Positions 43,401 through 52,519 are shown, numbered from the stretch's first letter. The stretch: 64,000 nucleotides of DNA from Eubacteriales bacterium (GCA_030524545.1 JAUNGM010000004.1:62001-126000), one strand, 5' to 3'. The notes: generated by a model not told the origin, from the letters alone. Numbers and translations: made by a program.

Positions 43401-45547
43401 TGTACCGCCGTTCCGATAGCCACAACCGCTGCAGTAACTCCTGCGGCTGCCAATCCAAATTTCCCCGCCGCCGGAATCATTGTTCCCAAATCGCTCACGA
43501 AAGCACCGATGCTCGGCGCTGTTTTTACCGCAAGGCCAATATTCTTAATGGCTCCTCCGATTGGTGAAAGAGCTGTCGCAACGCTACTTGCTCCTTTAAG
43601 CAGCTTTGCCGCTCCGGTCCCTATAAGGCCAGCGCTAAGCCAGCTTGTTAATCCCGCTTTTTCTCCTCCTGGCATAATCTTTGAGGCACTGGAAAACAAA
43701 TTTCCAAGCCCCTGCGACATCACATCAGCTCCTTTTGAACCGACCCACTCTGTGAATGGTTCAGCAATCAGCTTGTCCCAGGCAATATCTACTTTCCCAA
43801 AAAAGTCAGCGTTTTGCCATTCTTCCGATAAAGTCATGCTTCCAATGGTTCGTTTCACTCCACTTACTTTTCCATCTACAAAATCCATGAAACTGTTCAG
43901 GCCAGCTTCTACTCCCGGCATTTGTGCTGTAAGCCACTGCACCAGGTCTGTAAGGTACGGATCAACACGCTCTCCAAGAGAAATCTTCACTCCATCAAGA
44001 GCACTCTGCAGCAAAGTAATAGAGCCGCCAAGGTTGTCCAGCATCGTGTCTGCCATTTCATCAGCAGCACCAGTGGAATTATTGATCGCAGATGCCAGCT
44101 TGTTATAGTCTTCCTCTGAAGCGTTTATGATCGCCAGCATACCAGCCATGGCTTCTTTACCGAAAATGGTACTGGCCGCAGCTGTTTGTTCGGTTTCAGA
44201 CAAGCCTCCGAGATTTGTTCGCATATCACCGATAACTTCTCCCAGCGTTTTCATTCTTCCATCGCTGTCTGTCAGGCTAAGATTGTATTTATCCATTGCC
44301 GCTTTCATTTTATCTGTCGGAGATGCCATATTCGCAATGGCAGTTTTAAGCGAAGTTCCGGCCATTGAGCCTTTGATACTGGAGTTTGCCATGAGTCCCA
44401 GTGCAAGTGATGTATCTTCGATTGTATAATTCATGGCGCCGGCAATCGGAGCCACATATTTGAACGACTCACCAAGCATACTTACATTTGTATTGGCGTT
44501 TGCTGAGGCCTGCGCCATAACATCTGCGAAATGCCCTGCACTATTTGCCTTTAGTCCAAAAGCAGTCAAGGCATCTGTTACAATATCCGATGTTGTTCCA
44601 AGACTTTCTCCGGATGCAGCTGCAAGCGATAAGATACCGCCGATACCGGCTGTCATATCCTGCGTTTTCCACCCGGCCATAGCCATATAGTTGAACGCTT
44701 CTGCAGATTCAGCCGCCGTAAACTTTGTGGTCGCACCCATTTCTTTTGCTTTCGCAGTTAAGCCATCTAACTCTTCGCCAGTAGCACCGCTTATCGCTGA
44801 AACCTGGCTCATCATAGACGAAAAATCCGTATATGTACCTACTGTATCTGCTGCCCCCAGGCTTACTCCGAGGATTGTTGCTCCTTGCAACAGAGGATTT
44901 TTGAGCATATCAAGAATGCCTTGCAATGGTGCGGTCGCATTATCAACAATACCTATAACAGCATCAAAGGAAGAGCCGGCCCATGACTCTCCCTTATCTC
45001 TTACACTATCAATAACAGGGCTTGCTGTATCGCTTGCACCTACTTCCGCAGTTCCAGACATCCCATCGAAATTCTCCACCGCATCTTCTGCCGCTCGTAT
45101 CACCGGAGTAGCCGTATCGTTTGCTCCAACATCTGCGTCTCCAGAAGAACCGTCAAAACTTTCCAGTGCATCGTCGGCTTCGTTTATTACCCCGGTTGCG
45201 GTATCGTTGGCCCCTACATCCACGTCCGCTGCTGAACCGTCTAAGGTTTCTGCTTTATCAGAAATCTGATCCAATGTCTGGCTTGCAGAATCACTTACCC
45301 CGACATCGATATCCGGTGCCATTCCGTCCAAAGACTCTGCTGAGTCAGATAGCCGGTCTATTTTACCGGATGCCTGGTCGTTAGCATCTACCCTTACGTG
45401 GTGAGCCTTGTCCAGCCTATTTAACTGCTGTTCTGTCTTTTTCATGCTCTTTTCAAAAGCTGACATATTCCGGCTTGCAGACTGGACACCAGCTGCCGTA
45501 TTATCTTTCACGCTTACAGGAATTTCTATTTTCACCGTCTCGGCCAT
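40439..45547 (-). CDS. Tail tape-measure protein with embedded LysM domains
   Basis: 1,702 residues from the ATG at 45547 (GGAGG, spacing 8). The first 170 residues contain repeated units with DVGANDTATPVI. The TP901-type core follows (YTDFSSMMSQVSAISGATGEELDGL, AKEMGATTKFTAAESAEAFNYMA). Two LysM-like motifs lie near residues 1,210-1,330 (VDKGDCLSQIGEAVG and VNEGDALEKVASAVG). Ser/Ala/Val repeats lead to a C-terminal helix. Sets tail length and is ejected into the cell envelope. Confidence 0.93.
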   Translation of the reverse strand: MAETVKIEIPVSVKDNTAAGVQSASRNMSAFEKSMKKTEQQLNRLDKAHHVRVDANDQASGKIDRLSDSAESLDGMAPDIDVGVSDSASQTLDQISDKAETLDGSAADVDVGANDTATGVINEADDALESFDGSSGDADVGANDTATPVIRAAEDAVENFDGMSGTAEVGASDTASPVIDSVRDKGESWAGSSFDAVIGIVDNATAPLQGILDMLKNPLLQGATILGVSLGAADTVGTYTDFSSMMSQVSAISGATGEELDGLTAKAKEMGATTKFTAAESAEAFNYMAMAGWKTQDMTAGIGGILSLAAASGESLGTTSDIVTDALTAFGLKANSAGHFADVMAQASANANTNVSMLGESFKYVAPIAGAMNYTIEDTSLALGLMANSSIKGSMAGTSLKTAIANMASPTDKMKAAMDKYNLSLTDSDGRMKTLGEVIGDMRTNLGGLSETEQTAAASTIFGKEAMAGMLAIINASEEDYNKLASAINNSTGAADEMADTMLDNLGGSITLLQSALDGVKISLGERVDPYLTDLVQWLTAQMPGVEAGLNSFMDFVDGKVSGVKRTIGSMTLSEEWQNADFFGKVDIAWDKLIAEPFTEWVGSKGADVMSQGLGNLFSSASKIMPGGEKAGLTSWLSAGLIGTGAAKLLKGASSVATALSPIGGAIKNIGLAVKTAPSIGAFVSDLGTMIPAAGKFGLAAAGVTAAVVAIGTAVHNYTQEQKKLDLTEHFGDIALSAREVEAVASGILNAKYLVNVDLAMGAITKADDFAAEAQAALDENKTLTWKSSVGIELTAEERQTYTENIETFVESKISELEERTYAAHIQVQTFLGGTEEGVSLADSIEEWARADHLELSGLSEDLQTAVETALEDGIISVDEAQAVAALQDKMNSITSRWKQAEEEAQMDWITSEYGNLSGKDLEAGAFEDVVKSLSEQRQAASETVEASAKEFYATLNAMEAAGRLTSETNQHYKEIASEAIRNQQANDLMTSLSFETNTLNDTYGEALQSNFAKTQSNMEAQLSYLSNYVQNGDIGSMIQSMSMGNNFTQQGGGWDWTQSATQNNLDDLWATMKPDATAMTEMLDEYVNMGQAIPRQVMDSFNEAMQIGAASGDTDAAWQVYANSIAQSGDEALKSAVNEMVDNGQLPEEFNNAWKRATAEITDEPVELEGLKAEVNGDVDVNKDEWLQKIQANLDEGNIGTITAETDAEIEVTVDKGDCLSQIGEAVGMDWKEIAAYNGIEEPYTIYPDMTIKIPKGSIDVDSSETQAALSDAVQTAISSLESEGNVTEVSGSDIEVTLGEVTVNEGDALEKVASAVGMTVDELASYNGIEPGEVDVGMKIRIPVDQIEVDSSELNAAVDQTVAEASAVEPAEVDATANVTVEAESVDTSNVEGSAQEALDSAEGTASATMSADVTVDAASVDSSSAVEATQTDLDSQFSQEFPAEGTTGVTITKASDNIAKVYSQVGSELQAAFNSPYSASATVNVTVAYHITNPTASISTSSSGSTVTTSIAGHASGGEVGTNGPELSWLGEEGLEYVIPTVPGRKQRGIELWRKAGRTLGVLGADGEISAHANGGIVGAGSNLIPEDSYQFGQVEKDDTVWSVLGRSEKGDSNRDASEGEGTEISLNAMPNESGNGESNVEVNVTMNPVIKIEGGNMDEEKIFEVLQSRIREMADELGDEIAERMGKIFNNMPTVQEA

Positions 45548-45548
45548 A

Positions 45549-45743
45549 TCACTCACCTCCTTCCTCTCTTATGATTCCATTTGCTTCATCCCGACGTTTC
45601 TGTTCTGCTTTCAGCTGTATCATCATCGATTGCAGCATAAAAGCCTGCACGCCGGCAGGCTTCGCTATAAATTCATCTGGCGGTATATGGTGTCTCTGAA
45701 AAATAATGTGCAATAACGTAGCTTTTCCGCCGGCTTCGATTAG
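45549..45743 (-). CDS. Tail assembly chaperone extension, produced by -1 frameshift
   Basis: 64 codons with no start codon, open from the slippery site to a TGA immediately before the tape-measure start. It reads LIEAGGKATLLHIIFQRHH and is rich in Gln and Glu downstream. Translation continues from XkdN after a -1 shift, giving an about 234-residue fusion, as in lambda gpGT. Tail chaperones of this kind hold the tape-measure protein. Confidence 0.75.
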   Translation of the reverse strand, partial: LIEAGGKATLLHIIFQRHHIPPDEFIAKPAGVQAFMLQSMMIQLKAEQKRRDEANGIIREEGGE

Positions 45744-46255
45744 TTTTTTGCTACGTCCTCCATTGACGGTGTGAAACCAGAGATCTCATCCAGTTTTTCC
45801 AGGACCGCATCTTTTTCACCCGCTTTCAGTACCATGTCAATCAGCCCGATTCCATTAACAACATTGAATTTGTTCCAGGCATCGGTTCTGTCCCAAATCT
45901 TCGTTCTGTCCTCTTCGATTGTTGCCTCGTAGATGAGTTCAGACCGGTAATCTGCTGCGTTGACACTTTCAGCAATGCGGATGCCATTTGCTTTATTTCT
46001 CTTGTAATTGGTGTTTTTCTTTTTGATTTTGGTATATTCTTCCTCTGACATAGGACGGATTCTGAACTCCAGAACAATTTGTTTCTTTCTCACGATCTGG
46101 ATTGTGGCTACTTCGTCCATATCCGTTTTATAGGATGCCGCTGCGAGCAGGCCACCCAAAATATCATCTTCATACGCTCTGGTGTATGCTCTTTCCTCTT
46201 CCTTGCTCATTTCAACATCTACTGCTTCTGTTCTTTCTTCGACATTCTTACTCAT
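45740..46255 (-). CDS. xkdN: Tail assembly chaperone XkdN-like
   Basis: 171 residues, helical (YTKIKKKNTNYKRNKANGIRIAESV, ATIEEDRTKIWDRTDAWNKF). Located between tail tube and tape measure. The stop codon TAA is directly preceded by the slippery heptamer, so both the short form and a longer fusion are expected. Acts in tail tube polymerisation. Confidence 0.85.
   Translation of the reverse strand: MSKNVEERTEAVDVEMSKEEERAYTRAYEDDILGGLLAAASYKTDMDEVATIQIVRKKQIVLEFRIRPMSEEEYTKIKKKNTNYKRNKANGIRIAESVNAADYRSELIYEATIEEDRTKIWDRTDAWNKFNVVNGIGLIDMVLKAGEKDAVLEKLDEISGFTPSMEDVAKN
45743..45749 (-). promoter_or_regulatory. Slippery heptamer A AAA AAC
   Basis: On the minus strand the XkdN frame ends GCA AAA AAC TAA; AAAAAAC fits X XXY YYZ. 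A slip of one base puts the ribosome into the downstream frame that runs to the tape-measure gene. Confidence 0.8.
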
Positions 46256-46283
46256 TGAAATTTTCCTCCTTAAAATGAAATAA

Positions 46284-46312
46284 GGGCCGCAGACACATTT
46301 TTGCTGCGACCC
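46284..46312 (-). terminator. Intra-operon terminator after the tail tube gene
   Basis: GGGTCGCAG/CTGCGGCCC stem on the minus strand (one wobble), 11-nt loop, followed by TTATTTCATTTT. It would lower transcription of the chaperone and tape measure relative to tube and sheath. Confidence 0.75.
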
Positions 46313-46344
46313 TGTAATTTAACTATTTTATTGTGCTATCGCTC

Positions 46345-46812
46345 TTAGGCTTTCAACTTGCCCTGCGGCTGAACGTCTCCGTTTACATACAGAGACCACT
46401 GCCTCTTGATGATGCTGCCTACAGAAATATTCTGTAAATCAATGTTTCCGGACGGAATGCAGTTCGGGTAAATAAAGCGCTCCTCAGAGCCATTTCTTCC
46501 CTTAATTACCCCCTGGAATTTCCATTCCGGCATTTCTCCTGCGGACTGCATTGCCAGAAGATCGCTGATGAAACCGCTGTCCTCTACAACACACTCTGTA
46601 AATGTCAGTGTAGTTCCAAAAGAATCGAAAATCTCAAACTCTTTTGGTGTACCAAGCGGACGGTATTTCTGATTTGTTACATTCATCTGAGCCTGAAACG
46701 TCTCGATAGTTGCCAATAATTTTCCTTTAGCGTTATACAGACCACCATTTTTGCCTGTCATGACTTTTCTGGAATCTGCAATCGCCTTTGTATTCATAAT
46801 AGACATACTCAA
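46345..46812 (-). CDS. xkdM: Tail tube protein XkdM-like
   Basis: 155 residues. GKNGGLYNAKGKLLATIETFQAQMNVTNQKYRPLG and the C-terminal KRQWSLYVNGDVQPQGKLKA match the PBSX tube. It polymerises into the inner tube of the contractile tail. The next gene upstream is the sheath. Confidence 0.9.
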   Translation of the reverse strand: MSMSIMNTKAIADSRKVMTGKNGGLYNAKGKLLATIETFQAQMNVTNQKYRPLGTPKEFEIFDSFGTTLTFTECVVEDSGFISDLLAMQSAGEMPEWKFQGVIKGRNGSEERFIYPNCIPSGNIDLQNISVGSIIKRQWSLYVNGDVQPQGKLKA

Positions 46813-46826
46813 TTATCTCCTTCCCT

Positions 46827-48242
46827 TTATTCTTCCTCTATTTCCGGAGCAAACCTGAACCGGTATACAAGATAGATGTGCTCCAAGCTGTCAACATCAT
46901 CAACAGCAATTAAAAACCATGCGCTGTCTCCCTTCGGAGGGTTCTTGCTGTCAAGGTAAGCCGTTCCTCCCGGTGCAATTTTCTTCTCGCCTGCCATCGC
47001 ATTGATTACATCCTGAATCGCAGAAATAACAGCTGCTCGTCCATCATCATCGTTGTCCACCGGTCCAACCATCGGTTCAACTGTAGCATCAACACGATTC
47101 ATCAGTTCGTATCTGGTCTTCATGCGGCGGATTTTCTTCCATCCAGCATCCTGATCTCCAGACAATGTAACCAGGGTATTGATTGCTTTTTCAATCCACA
47201 CCTGTCTGCTTTTGCTGAGAGTAAGTACCAAGCATCCTGATCTTAAAGCCTTAATAATCTGAGCATTTTTCAGTTTTTCATTAAGACTTACCGCTCCTGT
47301 GATTACTACATGGGTAAGAGATTCGTTAGACGGGGAGGCGATAATCATTCCTGCAATTCTTGCTGCCGCCAGATAGCCCTCATATACCGTTCCGTCCGCT
47401 GCAGTCCAACTGTTGAGAACATAGTGCATTTTCTCGTCATTGAAAGCGGCTGCGTGCTGCATCCTCGTTTCCAAATTGACACTCTTCGGCTCACTTACAC
47501 AAGTATAAGGATATTCGCCCTCCTCAAATTTCCTTGTGATAAACGCATGAAGCAGTGCGTGTACTGCGGGATCTTCGGAGTCAACTGCTACTCCATCCCA
47601 GCTTTCTTCTTCGCTTGCCTCAAAACCGCCGCCATACGCTTCGACATCTGCTGTCGGATCGGCTCCTGCGGTGAATGCCTGCTGAGAAACCACAGCGATT
47701 GTTCCATCTCCGGCGGCAACCTTTTTTGCTGTTACATACGAACTGTTAGCAAAGGCTGTGATAATACCATCAACTTCCCCCTCGCCGGCCGCAAAAGATA
47801 CAGTCTCTAAGGTCTTTGTCCCTTCATGAATAACCGCCTGTTTCAAAGTTTCATCGTCCAAAGATTCTTTTACAGAAAGTGTGAACTCTCTACTTGTCGG
47901 GTACAAGGTTGTGAGGGTAACAACGCTTGTATCTGCGCCATCTTTCAGAGTAATCTCTGCCGCTTTTCCTCCTGATCCAACACGAACAACAACGATTTCG
48001 TTAACTCCTCCGGCTCTCAGTTCCGTAATTACATTTGCGCCCTTTCCAGAACCAATAACTGATGCAACATCATCGCCTATCTCTGTCCGCACCGGAGTAT
48101 TGAGAGGTCCCCATGTACCGGCCACAACCGCTAATCCTACGCTCTCGGCAGCACCTGCGATTTCTACGCCGCCTGCATTCTCTGAGCGTCTGTATACGCC
48201 AGGGCGTTCTTTTGTTTCTCCTATTTTCCAAGTTCCGCTCAT
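46827..48242 (-). CDS. xkdK: Tail sheath protein XkdK-like
   Basis: 471 residues. RPGVYRRSENAGGVEIAGAAESVGLAVVAGTWGPLNTPV at the N-terminus and GTAYLDSKNPPKGDSAWFLIAVDDVDSLEHIYLVYRFRF at the end are typical of the PBSX/Clostridium contractile sheath. Together with XkdM it proves a myovirus tail. Confidence 0.95.
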   Translation of the reverse strand: MSGTWKIGETKERPGVYRRSENAGGVEIAGAAESVGLAVVAGTWGPLNTPVRTEIGDDVASVIGSGKGANVITELRAGGVNEIVVVRVGSGGKAAEITLKDGADTSVVTLTTLYPTSREFTLSVKESLDDETLKQAVIHEGTKTLETVSFAAGEGEVDGIITAFANSSYVTAKKVAAGDGTIAVVSQQAFTAGADPTADVEAYGGGFEASEEESWDGVAVDSEDPAVHALLHAFITRKFEEGEYPYTCVSEPKSVNLETRMQHAAAFNDEKMHYVLNSWTAADGTVYEGYLAAARIAGMIIASPSNESLTHVVITGAVSLNEKLKNAQIIKALRSGCLVLTLSKSRQVWIEKAINTLVTLSGDQDAGWKKIRRMKTRYELMNRVDATVEPMVGPVDNDDDGRAAVISAIQDVINAMAGEKKIAPGGTAYLDSKNPPKGDSAWFLIAVDDVDSLEHIYLVYRFRFAPEIEEE

Positions 48243-48544
48243 TTCTCTACTACCTCCTTGCCCTTTCCTAAGAATTTATTGATAATTTCAGCGGCCTCTG
48301 CTCTGGTCGCCTGTGTCTTTCCAGCCATTTTCATTGCCGCACGAATAATATCCGGGCTATAGGCTTTGTCAAAAGCTGTACCTGATGCCTTGACAAACTC
48401 ATCAACGGTATATACAGATACACCTTCCTGCTTTTTCGCTGCGTTATTGCCCGTGGCATCGTTCTCTTTGGCTTCAATGGTGGAATTTACCACTTCGCTG
48501 TTTTCAGCCGCATTTACGGCCTCTGTAGATTTCTTTGCTGCCAT
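48239..48544 (-). CDS. Tail-region protein
   Basis: 101 residues from the ATG at 48544 (AAAAGGAGGAAAGATAGT). Ala/Asn/Lys-rich N-terminus followed by a helical end (SGTAFDKAYSPDIIRAAMKM). Overlaps the sheath start by 4 bp. Small proteins here are common in PBSX-type operons, role unknown. Confidence 0.65.
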   Translation of the reverse strand: MAAKKSTEAVNAAENSEVVNSTIEAKENDATGNNAAKKQEGVSVYTVDEFVKASGTAFDKAYSPDIIRAAMKMAGKTQATRAEAAEIINKFLGKGKEVVEK

Positions 48545-48545
48545 A

Positions 48546-49439
48546 CTATCTTTCCTCCTTTTCACTAATGTTTATCTGACTCAATGGGTGCTTGCACTCA
48601 ATAAGTCTCGGTAATGAATACTGCGCCTTTATCGTTATTTGCCCTCTCGTCAAATAATCAGCTGCGTTCTCAACAGAAACTTCAAATACGAACATCGGGC
48701 TATCGTCAAGCATGATTACTTCCCCTGCTCGTTGAAGGCAATCTGCCAGATACCTCGACCAGCCGTTGCGCATTTCCGGTTCTGGCGCAATCACATGGAC
48801 TGATAACATACAGTCCACCCAGGTAAGTGCGTAGGTCTCCCTATTCGTTTTGTACGATTGGACACGCACATAAAAAGCCGGGTGTTCTCCACTCGGCTCA
48901 TAAAATGGCTCTATTTTGTCTTCACCTATTACCAGGCATCCCGGCTCCAATCCTTTCAACCAATGCTGAACTGCCTGTGCCGGGTCTGGATTACTCGTTG
49001 TCTGCAGACTGTATTCCAGAATATCAAATCTCAGGGTGGCTCCTGCAATTCTTGCCGCTACTCCTCTGTCTCTTCCTGTTCCTGTCATGGTAAACATTTC
49101 TGTTCTGGCCCATGCAAAGGCATAATGAGAGTTTCCGTCTGGCTTTACGATCAAATTCTTCAAGCACTTCCGGATATAAGGTTCAATATCCTCCGGCATT
49201 GTCTTGGTTTCATCGCAGTACAAATCCACCTGCATAACTCCAGCGCTTTTTCTTTCTTCATCAGCCTGCATATCAATAGCATATATAATTCGGGGGTACT
49301 GCTCTCCTTTCCAGTCCTTCTGCCGATCATCAGGAGCATTCTGATAGAACACTGCCGGTCTTTCTGCATACTCAGCTAAGTTCTCTGTAAGTATTTCAAA
49401 TGATGAAAAACGTCGGAGGATTAATTCGTCAAGTGTCAC
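48546..49439 (-). CDS. Head-tail/tail completion protein
   Basis: 297 residues from a GTG at 49439 that overlaps the previous stop (TAGTG); the ORF extends to 49508 but inside the upstream gene. No strong family signature; alpha/beta with WTDC-type tail sequences (MLSVHVIAPEPEMRNGW). Its place between the gp10-like protein and the sheath suggests a tail terminator function. Confidence 0.6.
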   Translation of the reverse strand: MTLDELILRRFSSFEILTENLAEYAERPAVFYQNAPDDRQKDWKGEQYPRIIYAIDMQADEERKSAGVMQVDLYCDETKTMPEDIEPYIRKCLKNLIVKPDGNSHYAFAWARTEMFTMTGTGRDRGVAARIAGATLRFDILEYSLQTTSNPDPAQAVQHWLKGLEPGCLVIGEDKIEPFYEPSGEHPAFYVRVQSYKTNRETYALTWVDCMLSVHVIAPEPEMRNGWSRYLADCLQRAGEVIMLDDSPMFVFEVSVENAADYLTRGQITIKAQYSLPRLIECKHPLSQINISEKEER

Positions 49440-49723
49440 TATTGCCGCCCCCCTTCCGGGATATATGTATCTACCGCCTGAAGGTTTTCCGACCAGCGGA
49501 TTTCCCACATACCCCCTGCCACTTCCTTGGCTGATATTTCAAAAAAACTGGTGACATTCGCTATTGCCGGATGATGCAGCACTCTTATCAGTTGCGTATT
49601 TACAGCCGATACGATACCTGTCTTCGGGTCCTTCCAGCATTTATGCTTTGCGCATATCAGAAAACCTTTCTTGATGCTTTCTACATCGAACACCTTTTCC
49701 GTGTTCTCAATCAGCAAACTCAT
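49439..49723 (-). CDS. Small head-tail connection protein
   Basis: 94 residues. Beta-rich with TAQLIRVLHHPAIANVTSFFEISAKEVAGGMWEI-like segments (here VNTQLIRVLHHPAIANV). Not recognised. Start preceded by GGGGGTG. Located in the head-completion block. Confidence 0.6.
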   Translation of the reverse strand: MSLLIENTEKVFDVESIKKGFLICAKHKCWKDPKTGIVSAVNTQLIRVLHHPAIANVTSFFEISAKEVAGGMWEIRWSENLQAVDTYIPEGGRQ

Positions 49724-49734
49724 AATTACACCCC

Positions 49735-50181
49735 CTATACATACGGTTCATCAAATATTGCTTTGATTGGAGGCAGCGCTTTTTGGGTAATCTTATCTAC
49801 GAAGGGCCTGGGCTGAATCATCCCTCCGGGCGTTCCGTTTTCCATGTAGTCTGCATAAAATTCCTGGCTCTCCAACTCAATGTTGATGTTGTCTCCTCCG
49901 CCAGTTACGTTTCCAGTCCAATGCAAACGAAGATTGCCGGTCCTTCGAGCAGGCACTTCGCCGGGAGCTGATGCCCGGTATGTACCTCCTCCTGGTTTTC
50001 GGTAAACTCTGCCGCTCCCATTCCCTCTGAGAACTTCAAGCTCAGCATTTCGCAGCTGATTAACCGCCCTGGTTCCTCTCGATAATAATTGACGATTAAC
50101 CTTGGCTTTCATCTCTCCGACTTTTGCCCGCACTGCTTGCCCTGCTGTACCCAATGCAGATGTGTCAATCCACAATTTCAT
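49735..50181 (-). CDS. HK97 gp10-like protein
   Basis: 148 residues. NQLRNAELEVLRGNGSGRVYRK and ADYMENGTPGGMIQPRPFVDK are hallmarks of the gp10 family, which completes the head-tail interface. Overlaps the next gene by 4 bp. Confidence 0.85.
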   Translation of the reverse strand: MKLWIDTSALGTAGQAVRAKVGEMKAKVNRQLLSRGTRAVNQLRNAELEVLRGNGSGRVYRKPGGGTYRASAPGEVPARRTGNLRLHWTGNVTGGGDNINIELESQEFYADYMENGTPGGMIQPRPFVDKITQKALPPIKAIFDEPYV

Positions 50182-50531
50182 TTCACATCCATCCTTTCCT
50201 CAACATAGTAAATAGTGCAAACTCCAATACTTCCAGGCTCTTCAAGTCCCTGAATAAGAAATATGCGATTTCCAAGAACCAACTTGTCCTCTGCTTTTGC
50301 CTTTGGTCTCCCATCTTGCACAATCGCATGCGTGATCGGATGCTCAAGCTGCCCCCATTCAAGTTTCTGCTTCGGCGTAGCTTCCGCAAGTGCTCCTTTC
50401 AGCGTCCGGCTTCCATCGCAATCATATGAGGTTTGAGGGCGGCCTGTTCTTCCTATCGTTGCTTTATTCTCCTCAATGATAAAGTCTTTATACAGATTGC
50501 CTGGTCTCAGGTACATAAATGACCTTCTCAT
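50178..50531 (-). CDS. Head-closure protein (head-tail joining family)
   Basis: 117 residues, beta-barrel pattern (GRTGRPQTSYDCDGSRTLKG, VLGNRIFLIQGLEEPGSIG). ATG overlaps the preceding stop (ATGA). It probably seals the portal after packaging. Confidence 0.75.
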   Translation of the reverse strand: MRRSFMYLRPGNLYKDFIIEENKATIGRTGRPQTSYDCDGSRTLKGALAEATPKQKLEWGQLEHPITHAIVQDGRPKAKAEDKLVLGNRIFLIQGLEEPGSIGVCTIYYVEERMDVK

Positions 50532-50950
50532 TTTCTATCCAGCCTCCCTGCTCTCCTGTTTTGCATCATTCCAGTATAGAAATATGGGGCCTTTCCTCTT
50601 TCTGAACCAGGAGGACTCGGAATTTTTATAGATTCCAGCTCAACTTCTTTTTTCAGCTTCTCGTAGTCCTCTCTCCAAAGTTTTGCCCTGTCGGACAATG
50701 AAAAAGAAAGCGGCCCTTCCTTCGTATCTACTTCATATGCAAACCTTCTGCATATGCTCTCCAGCAGTGCCAGCTTCGCACGTTTCCATTTGTCCGGGAA
50801 CATACTGAGGGCGGCACTGATTTCCTCGTCCGTTAATGCGCACGTATCAGAACCGCCCTCAACCATCGTATCTCCCAGTTCAAACCTCATTCGATCTTTT
50901 CCGGCTTCTGCGATGCTCCCAGGTTCGTAGGTGTAGTTGCCTTTTGCCAT
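50528..50950 (-). CDS. Head-tail connector (gp6-like adaptor)
   Basis: 140 residues; LTDEEISAALSMFPDKWKRAKLALLESICRRFAYEV is the helical adaptor signature. The long C-terminal tail is basic. Binds the portal ring. Confidence 0.75.
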   Translation of the reverse strand: MAKGNYTYEPGSIAEAGKDRMRFELGDTMVEGGSDTCALTDEEISAALSMFPDKWKRAKLALLESICRRFAYEVDTKEGPLSFSLSDRAKLWREDYEKLKKEVELESIKIPSPPGSERGKAPYFYTGMMQNRRAGRLDRK

Positions 50951-50970
50951 AAGGAATCACCTCCAGATCA

Positions 50971-51456
50971 TTATTCCGTTGTATCTTCGGTTACAGTACC
51001 CTCTGAGAAGTCGTTACCGCCTGTGGATTCGTTTGTTTCCGTTTGTTTGGAGGAAATGTTGGTGGCTCTCTTTTGAGCCGCTTTTTTGACTCCTGTGCGG
51101 GAATCACACGCATGGAGAACGATCAATACATTCTCTTCCGTCACTTTTTCAATGGCCTCCTCTGCCTCGGGTACATTCATCTGCATAATCGCAAATACAT
51201 GCTGTGTCTCTCCAATGCTCAACGGAACAGACATAACCTGTGCAGTATCTCCATCTTCTTCCTTTACCACAGGTACAAGCACCGTATCGCCGGTGCTGCC
51301 TGTCTCAAGAATTCCTGTTGCAACGTCTTCCACAATAGCAATCACTCCAAGGCGTTCCTGCACCTCTGCGCAAGCTACAAACTCGGCCGGTATTTCGTCA
51401 TTGACGAAAAAGCTCTGGCCTCCGAAGCTACACGGTTTTTTAGCAATCAGCCTCAT
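50971..51456 (-). CDS. Head protein of unknown role
   Basis: 161 residues. KPCSFGGQSFFVNDEIPAEFV is a small beta domain that recurs in phage head operons; the rest is acidic with a Ser/Thr-rich end. Possibly a capsid cementing protein. Not firmly recognised. Confidence 0.55.
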   Translation of the reverse strand: MRLIAKKPCSFGGQSFFVNDEIPAEFVACAEVQERLGVIAIVEDVATGILETGSTGDTVLVPVVKEEDGDTAQVMSVPLSIGETQHVFAIMQMNVPEAEEAIEKVTEENVLIVLHACDSRTGVKKAAQKRATNISSKQTETNESTGGNDFSEGTVTEDTTE

Positions 51457-51468
51457 AATTTTTCCTCC

Positions 51469-52494
51469 TTACACTGCGCCCTTGAAGAACATCGCCAGAT
51501 CATCTGCTGTTTTCTTCATATCTGTTGCCATTAATCCCTCAACAAACTCGGAATGAGTGCCATTTTCGCCAAGGTAGTTCAGTATCGGCAGAATATTTCC
51601 GTTTCCAAGCATATCCCAAGTGAAGATGTAGCCTGCTGACGGTTCATCAATAGACGGAGCATCTGTGGCGTATGCCAGGAGGAAAGCATCCGGATCGCCA
51701 ATATAAGACATCTGCGGGGCCTCGCCCATAGCAGCCTTATTCATGATGGAGCGCTGAACAGAAATTCTTTCCATCTCAAACAGCTGCGCCAGTACATTCG
51801 TGTTGATACTTGCCGGGTTTGCTGTCGATCCGCCATATTTTACTCTTTCCAGAATAGCCGGATGTTTTTTCAGTGCATTATACACATTTACACCCAGGGC
51901 CAGCCTGTTCGGTTTACGTCCTGTCGTTTCCTCCATTTCCGTGCTTTTTTCGTTGACAAAAGCAACCGGATCGGAGTTTCCATTGGAAAATTTGATGAAC
52001 TCTTTTGCTCCCGGGGTGGTGCTGTCTGTACCAGTCTCCTCGTGTCCCCACACTCCAGCCTTGAAGAATTTATTTGCAAAAATGTTATCCTGATGGATAT
52101 TTGCCTTTGCGGAAATCGCTTTGGTTCTCTGCTGTTTCGGGTCCCGGGTAGCCGGTCCCAGTCTTCTTGTGAGATCCGTCTGCCTGATCTGATCGATACC
52201 CATGATAATCTGATCTACCTGGCAGGCATATGTGTCTGTATGCTCAGAAAGCACTGCCGGATCAACCTTGCCGTATGCCGGCTTTCTCTGCCAGTCATCA
52301 CGCAACAGATCTTCCTTGTCAAAAATGTAATAGTTGTCCGATGATAAAGTCACCGGGCAAATAGGAAAGATTGTCCTTGCGAAATAATTCGCATCGTTCT
52401 GGTAGTATGCCAGCGCCATGTTGGACAATGCTGTATGCGGTCTAAAAGTTCCCTTTGCAATATCTACCTGGATATTTGCTGCTGTTCTTTTCAT
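51469..52494 (-). CDS. Major capsid protein
   Basis: 341 residues. AFVNEKSTEMEETTGRKPNRLALGVNVYNALKKHP and the start (FRPHTALSNMALAYYQNDANYFARTIFP) match the capsid family of Mu-like Firmicute phages. HK97 fold expected. Flanked by decoration protein and scaffold/protease, the normal order. Confidence 0.88.
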   Translation of the reverse strand: MKRTAANIQVDIAKGTFRPHTALSNMALAYYQNDANYFARTIFPICPVTLSSDNYYIFDKEDLLRDDWQRKPAYGKVDPAVLSEHTDTYACQVDQIIMGIDQIRQTDLTRRLGPATRDPKQQRTKAISAKANIHQDNIFANKFFKAGVWGHEETGTDSTTPGAKEFIKFSNGNSDPVAFVNEKSTEMEETTGRKPNRLALGVNVYNALKKHPAILERVKYGGSTANPASINTNVLAQLFEMERISVQRSIMNKAAMGEAPQMSYIGDPDAFLLAYATDAPSIDEPSAGYIFTWDMLGNGNILPILNYLGENGTHSEFVEGLMATDMKKTADDLAMFFKGAV

Positions 52495-52519
52495 CTTAAC
52501 TTACCTCCTGCTTGTGTTT